Source: Candidatus Melainabacteria bacterium (GTDB lineage: Bacteria; Cyanobacteriota; Vampirovibrionia; Obscuribacterales; Obscuribacteraceae). From it: a DNA stretch of 41,050 nucleotides. Position 1 is the first letter of the stretch, and each line of letters opens with the position of its first letter. Under the pieces are notes generated by a model, which did no database searches, was not told the DNA's origin, and saw only the letters and a list, made by a program, of their open reading frames with translations. The position numbers and the translations under genes are program-made. The DNA lies in assembly GCA_003153555.1 (NCBI GenBank), contig PLZS01000123.1, positions 1-41,050 on the forward strand. Reading direction: 5' to 3'. Below, in pieces: positions 40,470-41,050 of this stretch.

Positions 40470-40624
40470 GGCTACCTCCAGGGCTGTGTTAAACAAGTGC
40501 GAGAATGCCACAACTTTTCTTACCGTGCAAGGAAACCCTCCTTGGGTCGGGCGCTAGGCGCGTCCTTGCACTAACGAAAAGCAGTGCCTCTTGGGTTGCA
40601 CTTAAACACAGCACTGGAGGTGCC
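40470..40624 (+). promoter_or_regulatory. structured leader B, enclosing the ssb ribosome-binding site
   Basis: Outer arms pair across 155 nt: GGC-t-ACCTCCAG-g-GCTGTGTT ... AAGTGC (40470-40500) with GCACTT-a-AACACAGC-a-CTGGAGGT-GCC (40598-40624), about 25 base pairs. Inside are CTTTTC/GAAAAG (40514-40519, 40576-40581), GTGCAAGGA/TCCTTGCAC (40525-40533, 40563-40571) and two small hairpins, ACCC-TCCTT-GGGT and GCGC-TAG-GCGC. The ssb GGAGG (40616-40620) is buried in the outer stem. It resembles a cloverleaf-like switch or a folded single-strand promoter. Confidence 0.7.
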
Positions 40625-40629
40625 ATCTT

Positions 40630-41034
40630 ATGAATAATCAAATCACCATCGTCGGTCACGTCGGACAAGCCCCTACCTCAGTTTCCTTCAAAGACTCCGA
40701 CAACAAGGTGGTCAAGTTTTCTGTCGCGGTAAAAGAGTACTCCTCTAAAACGGATGAAGACAAAACAATGTGGCTCGATGTAGATGCCTGGAACGGCCTG
40801 GGTCAACGGGTGCTCGATACAATCACTCAAGGTCGCGAAGTGGTGGTTACTGGCAGACTGGCTATCTCTGAATACACCAAAGAAATAAACGGGGTCAAAG
40901 TCAAAATGTCCAAGCCCCTGATTAAGCTCACCAGCTTTCATCTTTGTGGCAAGAAGCCAGTCTCTGAAGGCGAAACGACATCTGAGGAAAAATCTGAAAC
41001 TAAGAAAAGAAAGCTCGCCACTGTTAATGGCTAA
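40630..41034 (+). CDS. ssb: single-stranded DNA-binding protein
   Basis: 134 residues with one OB-fold: QITIVGHVGQAPTSVSF, VVKFSVAVKEY, TMWLDVDAWNGLGQRV and GREVVVTGRL. It binds single-stranded DNA in replication, repair and in the recipient during conjugation. The tail (EEKSETKKRKLATVNG) lacks the usual acidic DDDIPF-type end that recruits partner proteins, so it may not interact with the host's SSB-binding enzymes. GGAGG at 40616-40620 lies 9 nt before ATG but is paired in leader B. Plasmid ssb genes often lie in the leading region that enters first during conjugation. Confidence 0.93.
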   Translation: MNNQITIVGHVGQAPTSVSFKDSDNKVVKFSVAVKEYSSKTDEDKTMWLDVDAWNGLGQRVLDTITQGREVVVTGRLAISEYTKEINGVKVKMSKPLIKLTSFHLCGKKPVSEGETTSEEKSETKKRKLATVNG

Positions 41035-41050
41035 TCAAAATGAGGCGGGG

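Noticed and set aside
40359..40574. 71-codon + strand ORF before ssb
   Set aside because: Runs through the folded leader, no start signals or family resemblance.
1..41050. CRISPR array or tRNA/rRNA genes
   Set aside because: No regularly spaced repeat-spacer units and no cloverleaf or rRNA-like stretches were found on either strand; the folded leader at 40470 is too long and lacks tRNA sequence features.

Overview
The window reads as a mobilisable or conjugative plasmid (or plasmid-like element) of about 41 kb from a diderm bacterium. The diderm assignment rests on a complete outer-membrane factor / RND pump / periplasmic adaptor set. Coding density, moderate GC, a kinesin-light-chain-type TPR protein, a J-domain protein and a phage/plasmid GP88-like protein would suit a Melainabacteria/Obscuribacterales-like host. 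That is an impression from gene style, not proof, and no rRNA or other taxonomic marker is present. Whether the molecule is circular cannot be seen.

Layout. (1) 0.1-7.1 kb, + strand: a mobilisation operon with overlapping or abutting genes: RHH accessory protein, HxH relaxase, soluble VirD4/TraG-type ATPase, two-TM membrane protein, J-domain protein and lipoprotein. A hairpin-bearing non-coding stretch (431-764) before it is the candidate oriT. No VirB4 or other mating-pore gene is visible. (2) 7.1-18.1 kb: a nitrosative-stress and redox island. A divergent Rrf2 regulator with two mirror-image operator boxes controls rubredoxin, RIC/ScdA iron-sulfur repair protein, a small three-cysteine protein and quinol nitric oxide reductase. 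Downstream are hemerythrin-like proteins, a DUF2945 gene, DUF488-AlkA-DUF488, three more copies of the three-cysteine family (one frameshifted), a cupin, a second aberrant rubredoxin and a cytochrome b-molybdopterin oxidoreductase fusion. (3) 18.1-23.9 kb: tryptophanyl-tRNA synthetase, a recombinase remnant near a repeat-bearing possible transposon end, an FAD/Rieske oxidoreductase with DoxX, a serine recombinase with a candidate res site, a TPR protein and a third hemerythrin-like gene. (4) 24-35.2 kb, mostly - strand: copper-type P-ATPase, a 53-residue protein ending in CCSGH, copper-protein and efflux-gene remnants, and a tripartite RND efflux operon with two small exported proteins. (5) 35.3-41 kb: the replication and maintenance region. 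It has an HTH/coiled-coil DNA-binding protein, about 0.57 kb of inverted TTTCYAG-type repeats, a rep gene for an archaeo-eukaryotic-primase-like initiator with a long leader and an opposing antisense RNA candidate, then GP88-like and ssb genes, each behind a related, strongly folded leader that can hide the ribosome-binding site.

How it fits together. The cargo makes sense as protection from nitric oxide and metal stress: NO reduction (qNOR), repair of damaged iron centres (RIC), electron and iron handling (rubredoxins, hemerythrins), base repair (AlkA) and copper or other cation export (P-ATPase, RND). The backbone shows several unusual designs: a coupling ATPase with no membrane anchor next to a membrane protein sharing its N-terminal domain, an iteron-like array with paired sites, a possible antisense/attenuation switch in the rep leader, and twin structured leaders in front of GP88-like and ssb genes.
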